Below, in pieces: positions 6,051-9,398 of a DNA stretch of 9,398 nt. A program made the position numbers and the translations under genes. The number at the start of each line of letters is the position of its first letter. Position 1 is the first letter of the stretch. Source of the DNA: Dechloromonas sp. (GTDB lineage: Bacteria > Pseudomonadota > Gammaproteobacteria > Burkholderiales > Rhodocyclaceae); contig JAFLDQ010000143.1 of the NCBI GenBank assembly GCA_017302355.1, positions 1 to 9,398 of the forward strand, given 5' to 3'. The notes beneath the pieces are model-generated. The model was not told where the DNA came from. It saw only the letters and a program-made list of their open reading frames with translations, and ran no database searches.

Positions 6051-6076
6051 AAAAAGGCCGCAGTCGCGGCCTTTTT
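6051..6076. terminator. Bidirectional rho-independent terminator
   Basis: A perfect 11-bp inverted repeat (AAAAAGGCCGC at 6051-6061, GCGGCCTTTTT at 6066-6076) encloses a 4-nt loop. It has a T run on the plus strand and, by symmetry, on the minus strand. It lies 20 nt past the fccB stop and 68 nt past the stop of the convergent AEC permease gene, and so can end both transcripts. Confidence 0.93.
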
Positions 6077-6143
6077 CTTGTCCCCTCGCAATCCGCCCCC
6101 GGTCTGAAAATCGGCCTTCCGCAACCGTCGACCGCAACGACCG

Positions 6144-7034
6144 TCAGCGCAGCACCAGCGCCAGCGCCAGCGGCAGAAAGACGAGCGCGGCGAGGTTGCC
6201 GATCAGCACGATCGAGGCCACCCGCTGCGGTTCCTGCCGGTAGCGTTCGGCGAAAAGGAAGTTGAGAACCGCCGGCGGCAGCGCGCCGAAGACCAGCAGC
6301 ATCGCCGCATCGCGGCCCTGCAGGCCGAGCAGCTCGATGACCCCGGCGGCGATCGCCATGCCGGCCAGTGGGCGCAGGATGGCGCTGCCGGTCGCCACCT
6401 TCCACTCCTTGAAGGAAACGTCGGTCATGCGCACGCCGAGCGAGAACAGCAGCAGCGGCACCGAGACGTCGCCGAGCATCTTGATGGCGATGACCAGCGG
6501 CTGCCAGACGGGGATTTTGAGGAGCGCCACGGCCAGCCCGGCGAGCGCGGCGGCCACCACCGGCACGCGCCAGAGCGTCAGCAGGCGGGCGCCCGGGTCG
6601 AGCAGGCGGGCGCCGAACGAGAAGTGCAGCGTGTTCTCGACCATGAACAGGATCACCGCCGCCGCCAGCGCCTCCTCGCCCCAGGCCAGCACGGCGAGCG
6701 GCAGGCCGATATTGCCGGAGTTGTTGAACATCATCGGCGGCGCCAGCGTCTTCGGCTGGCAGCCGATCAGCCGGGCGATCGGCCAGGCGAGCAGGCCGCA
6801 GGCGGCGAGGACGAGGAAGCCGCCGAGCGCCAGCGGGGCATAGGCGGCGAGATCGAAGGACTTGCCGGCCATCGCCGCGAAGACCAGCGCCGGAACGAAG
6901 ACGTCCATGTTCAGCCGGTTGGCCACCGCCATTTCCGGCTTGTGCTGGCGGGCGTAGAAATAGCCGGCGGCGACGATCCCGAAGATCGGGAAGAGGATGC
7001 CCGGGAGCCGAAAGGCGAGGCCGTCGCCGCTCAC
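6144..7034 (-). CDS. AEC-family (auxin efflux carrier-type) permease
   Basis: This 296-residue, highly hydrophobic protein has about ten predicted membrane segments in two halves. The AEC signature [14 protein letters not shown] lies at 103-116, with the first-half motif [10 protein letters not shown] (43-52) and the second-half [11 protein letters not shown]. Family members are secondary carriers for organic acids such as malate or malonate, or of unknown substrate; the substrate here cannot be told. I accept a GTG start at 7034 because it gives the complete first membrane segment ([16 protein letters not shown]) and overlaps the hslU stop by 4 nt (GTGA). No clear ribosome-binding site precedes it, so translation probably depends on hslU. 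It is the last gene of the STAS-hslV-hslU unit and shares the terminator at 6051-6076. A link to protease function is not expected. Confidence 0.88.
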   Translation of the reverse strand: MSGDGLAFRLPGILFPIFGIVAAGYFYARQHKPEMAVANRLNMDVFVPALVFAAMAGKSFDLAAYAPLALGGFLVLAACGLLAWPIARLIGCQPKTLAPPMMFNNSGNIGLPLAVLAWGEEALAAAVILFMVENTLHFSFGARLLDPGARLLTLWRVPVVAAALAGLAVALLKIPVWQPLVIAIKMLGDVSVPLLLFSLGVRMTDVSFKEWKVATGSAILRPLAGMAIAAGVIELLGLQGRDAAMLLVFGALPPAVLNFLFAERYRQEPQRVASIVLIGNLAALVFLPLALALVLR

Positions 7035-8380
7035 AGCACGTAGCGCGACAGATCCTCGTCGGCGGCAAGTTCACCCAGCCGCTGATTGACGTAGCCGGCG
7101 TCGATGGCGACTGCTTGCAGACCGGCCTTGCCGGCGTCGAAGGACACCTCCTCGAGCAGCTTTTCCATCACTGTGTGCAGACGGCGGGCGCCGATGTTCT
7201 CGGTCTTCTCGTTGACCTGGAAGGCGATTTCGGCCAGCCGCCGGATGCCGCCCGCGGAGAATTCCAGGCGCACTCCCTCGGTGTCGAGCAGGGCCTCGTA
7301 CTGCCGCGTGAGACAGGCGTCGGTCTGGGTCAGGATCGATTCGAAGTCGCTGACCGACAGCGAATCGAGCTCGACGCGGATCGGAAAGCGGCCCTGCAGT
7401 TCGGGGATCAGGTCCGACGGCTTCGCCAGATGGAAGGCGCCGGAGGCGATGAACAGGATGTGGTCGGTCTTGATCATCCCGTACTTGGTCGACACCGTGG
7501 TGCCCTCGACCAGCGGCAGCAGGTCGCGCTGCACGCCCTGGCGCGAGACGTCGGCGCCCTGCATTTCCGAACGGCTGGCGATCTTGTCGAGTTCGTCGAG
7601 GAAGACGATGCCGTTCTGCTCGACCGCCCGGACCGCTTCCAGCTTGACCTCCTCGTCGTTGACCAGGCGCGCGGCCTCTTCGTCGGCGAGCAGCTTCAGC
7701 GCCTCGCTGATCTTCAGCTTGCGCGACTTCTTCTTGCCGCCGCCGAGGTTCTGGAACATGCCCTGGATCTGCTGCGTCAGCTCCTCCATGCCGGGCGGCG
7801 CGAAAATCTCGGCCTGCATTCCCGGCGAAGCGACCTCGATCTCGATTTCCTTGTCGTCGAGATCACCCTCGCGCAGCTTCTTGCGGAATTTCTGGCGGGT
7901 GGCGCCGTCTGTCGCGGTCGACTCGCCGTCTCCGGCCAAAAAGCCGGGGCCGCGCGCCGCCGGCAGCAGCACGTCGAGAACACGATCCTCGGCGGCATCC
8001 TCGGCGCGCGTGCGCATCTGCTTCATCGCCCGCTCACGCTGCGACTTGATGGCCATGTCGACCAGATCGCGGATGATCGTCTCGACATCGCGGCCGACAT
8101 AACCGACCTCGGTGAATTTGGTGGCCTCGATCTTGATGAATGGGGCGTCGGCGAGCCGCGCCAGGCGGCGGGCGATCTCGGTCTTGCCGACGCCGGTCGG
8201 GCCGATCATCAGGATGTTCTTCGGGGTGATTTCCTGGCGCAGCGGCTCGGCCACCTGCGCCCGCCGCCAGCGGTTGCGCAGCGCGATCGCGACCGCCTTC
8301 TTGGCATTCTTCTGGCCGACGATATGCTTGTCCAGCTCGTGGACGATTTCCTGCGGGGTCATCCCGGCGCCGCCACTCAT
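7031..8380 (-). CDS. hslU: ATP-dependent protease ATPase subunit HslU
   Basis: This 449-residue AAA+ unfoldase feeds substrates to the HslV peptidase in the cytoplasm. Visible features in order: the N-terminal [16 protein letters not shown] (8-23), Walker A GPTGVGKT (60-67), the pore loop GYVG (93-96), the charged insertion (I) domain at about 115-240 with the acidic DDKEIEIE stretch, Walker B IVFLDELD (258-265), sensor-2 GARR (397-400), and the DEDLSRYVL tail that docks into HslV. Length matches the family (about 440-450). The start is the ATG at 8380, which overlaps the hslV stop (ATGA) and has GAGGTG about 6 nt upstream. An in-frame ATG at 8362 is the alternative and has a poorer site. A fixed hslV-hslU order and overlap support coupled, stoichiometric synthesis. 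Confidence 0.98.
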   Translation of the reverse strand: MSGGAGMTPQEIVHELDKHIVGQKNAKKAVAIALRNRWRRAQVAEPLRQEITPKNILMIGPTGVGKTEIARRLARLADAPFIKIEATKFTEVGYVGRDVETIIRDLVDMAIKSQRERAMKQMRTRAEDAAEDRVLDVLLPAARGPGFLAGDGESTATDGATRQKFRKKLREGDLDDKEIEIEVASPGMQAEIFAPPGMEELTQQIQGMFQNLGGGKKKSRKLKISEALKLLADEEAARLVNDEEVKLEAVRAVEQNGIVFLDELDKIASRSEMQGADVSRQGVQRDLLPLVEGTTVSTKYGMIKTDHILFIASGAFHLAKPSDLIPELQGRFPIRVELDSLSVSDFESILTQTDACLTRQYEALLDTEGVRLEFSAGGIRRLAEIAFQVNEKTENIGARRLHTVMEKLLEEVSFDAGKAGLQAVAIDAGYVNQRLGELAADEDLSRYVL

Positions 8381-8913
8381 TCCAGCACCTCGATCGTGAA
8401 ATTGCGGTTGGTATAGATGCAGACGTCGCCGGCGATTTCCAGCGACCTGGTGACGATGTCGCGCGCTGCGAGTTCCGTGTTTTCGAGCAGGGCGCGCGCC
8501 GCGCTCTGGGCGTAGGAACCGCCGGAACCGATGGCGACAATGCCCTGCTCCGGTTCCAGGACGTCGCCGTTGCCGGTGATGATCAGCGAGACTTCCCTGT
8601 CGGCGACCGAGAGCATCGCCTCGAGGCGGCGCAGCGCGCGGTCGGAGCGCCAGTCCTTGGCCAGCTCGACCGCCGAGCGCAGCAGATTTCCCTGATGCTT
8701 TTCCAGCTTGGCCTCGAAACGCTCGAACAGCGTGAAGGCATCGGCGGTGCCGCCGGCGAACCCGGCGAGGATGCGCCCCTGGTACAGCCGCCGGACTTTC
8801 CGGGCGGTCGCCTTGATGACGATGTTGCCGAGCGTGACCTGGCCGTCGCCGCCCATGGCGACAGAATTGCCGCGGCGCACCGACAGGATCGTCGTGCCGT
8901 GATATTGCTCCAT
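8377..8913 (-). CDS. hslV: ATP-dependent protease peptidase subunit HslV
   Basis: This 178-residue protein is the proteasome-beta-like threonine peptidase of the HslUV complex, which forms two stacked hexamers capped by HslU. The short propeptide MEQYHG precedes TTILSVRR, so Thr7 is the likely mature N-terminal nucleophile. Lys39 in TARKVRRL corresponds to catalytic Lys33 of the mature enzyme. [10 protein letters not shown] (21-30), [12 protein letters not shown] (51-62) and AIGSGGSYA (127-135) are family hallmarks. The ATG at 8913 has AGGAAG about 5 nt upstream; a longer open frame to 9297 is rejected because it runs through the STAS gene and has no family match. It lies 14 nt after the STAS gene stop and overlaps hslU by 4 nt. 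No sigma-32-type promoter is visible in that short gap, so it is probably transcribed from outside the window. Confidence 0.98.
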   Translation of the reverse strand: MEQYHGTTILSVRRGNSVAMGGDGQVTLGNIVIKATARKVRRLYQGRILAGFAGGTADAFTLFERFEAKLEKHQGNLLRSAVELAKDWRSDRALRRLEAMLSVADREVSLIITGNGDVLEPEQGIVAIGSGGSYAQSAARALLENTELAARDIVTRSLEIAGDVCIYTNRNFTIEVLE

Positions 8914-8927
8914 TTTTCTTCCTGATC

Positions 8928-9398
8928 TTAGGACTTGGGGACGATGATGCGGGCAAACTTGTTGAGGCCGACCACGGCCATCAGTTCGGCCACCAGATGA
9001 TTCGGGCTGCGCAGGATCACTTCCTTCCCGCTGGCCTTGAAGGGCGACAGGCGGTTGACCAGTTGCCCGGCGGAAAAGAAGTCGAGCCGGCGCACCCCCG
9101 AAAAGTCGATCACGACGTGCTCCGTCACACCGAGGACGTGAATCAGGTCGTCGAACCGGCTGTTCCTGATCTCGCCGCTCAGATAATGCGCGTTGTCCGC
9201 GCGCTTGGCCGGCTTCGCCACAGGGAGGGTCGGCGCCCGGACGGCCTCCCAGGACGGCGGCGAACGTTCGAAGGTGACGGCGAAGTCGATGGCGCACTGC
9301 TCGAAGTCTTCCTGCGTCCCGTTGCGCTGCAGCAGCTCCAGCACCAGCAGCCAGGTCCGCGCATTCTGGGCCTCGCCCACCGTCAGGCGACGGCGCAG
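8928..9398 (-). CDS. STAS-domain protein, C-terminal part
   Basis: The frame is open from the right edge to TAG at 8928 (157 residues visible), so the start is probably outside the window; a GTG at 9380 is possible but the frame continues upstream as LRRRLT. The last 90 or so residues look like a STAS domain: [15 protein letters not shown], then [19 protein letters not shown] with an Asp and a Ser near the site phosphorylated in anti-anti-sigma factors, then [20 protein letters not shown] and LMAVVGLN. The extra residue spacing in DFFSAG, compared with the classic DSSG, makes a normal phosphorylation switch doubtful. The region before it ([21 protein letters not shown]) is not recognised. It is first of the visible genes in the hslVU operon. 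STAS domains bind partner proteins or ligands; the partner is unknown. Confidence 0.75.
   Translation of the reverse strand: MRRRLTVGEAQNARTWLLVLELLQRNGTQEDFEQCAIDFAVTFERSPPSWEAVRAPTLPVAKPAKRADNAHYLSGEIRNSRFDDLIHVLGVTEHVVIDFSGVRRLDFFSAGQLVNRLSPFKASGKEVILRSPNHLVAELMAVVGLNKFARIIVPKS

Noticed and set aside
4403..6124. 573-codon open frame on the minus strand opposite fccA-fccB
   Set aside because: It is fully antisense to fccA and fccB, contains both halves of the terminator region, and shows no family motifs.
7115..8416. 433-codon open frame on the plus strand opposite hslU
   Set aside because: It mirrors hslU codons in GC-rich DNA and has no independent motif or ribosome-binding site.

Overview
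The window is GC-rich, densely coded bacterial chromosome. The protein families (HslVU behind a STAS gene, SoxYZ, flavocytochrome c sulfide dehydrogenase, a Tat-exported SQR-like flavoprotein) suggest a betaproteobacterium, perhaps of the Rhodocyclales. That placement is inferred from family resemblance, not from a marker gene. There is no RNA gene, insertion sequence, CRISPR array or phage gene that I can see.

Layout. (1) 3-314 (+): the C-terminal end of an outer-membrane beta-barrel 'transporter' family protein, cut by the left edge. About 200 bp of convergent spacer follows, with no convincing gene or terminator. (2) 517-2235 (-): a two-gene unit, a Tat-exported type II sulfide:quinone oxidoreductase-like flavoprotein followed by a small three-helix membrane protein (DUF5368-like). 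(3) 2354-4148 (-): soxY, soxZ, a decayed C-terminal remnant of soxB, and a periplasmic rhodanese, closed by a terminator at 2320-2342. (4) A 284 bp divergent control region, 4149-4432. (5) 4433-6031 (+): a small monoheme cytochrome c (fccA-like) and the flavocytochrome c sulfide dehydrogenase flavoprotein (fccB), closed by a strong bidirectional terminator at 6051-6076. (6) 6144-9398 (-): a housekeeping operon read right to left: STAS-domain protein (cut by the right edge), hslV, hslU, and an AEC-family permease. The last three are joined by 4-nt stop/start overlaps.

How the genes work together. Regions 2-5 form a periplasmic sulfur-oxidation island. FccAB would oxidise sulfide and pass electrons to cytochrome c. 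The SQR-like protein would oxidise sulfide and pass electrons to quinone. SoxYZ would carry sulfur on the Cys of its GGCGG tail, and the rhodanese would move sulfane sulfur. The thiosulfate-processing part of the Sox system is missing here: there is no soxA or soxX, and soxB survives only as its last few dozen codons, with an internal deletion and a likely frameshift. The most interesting reading is a Sox locus reduced from thiosulfate oxidation to sulfide/sulfane-sulfur handling, unless intact soxAXB lie elsewhere in the genome.
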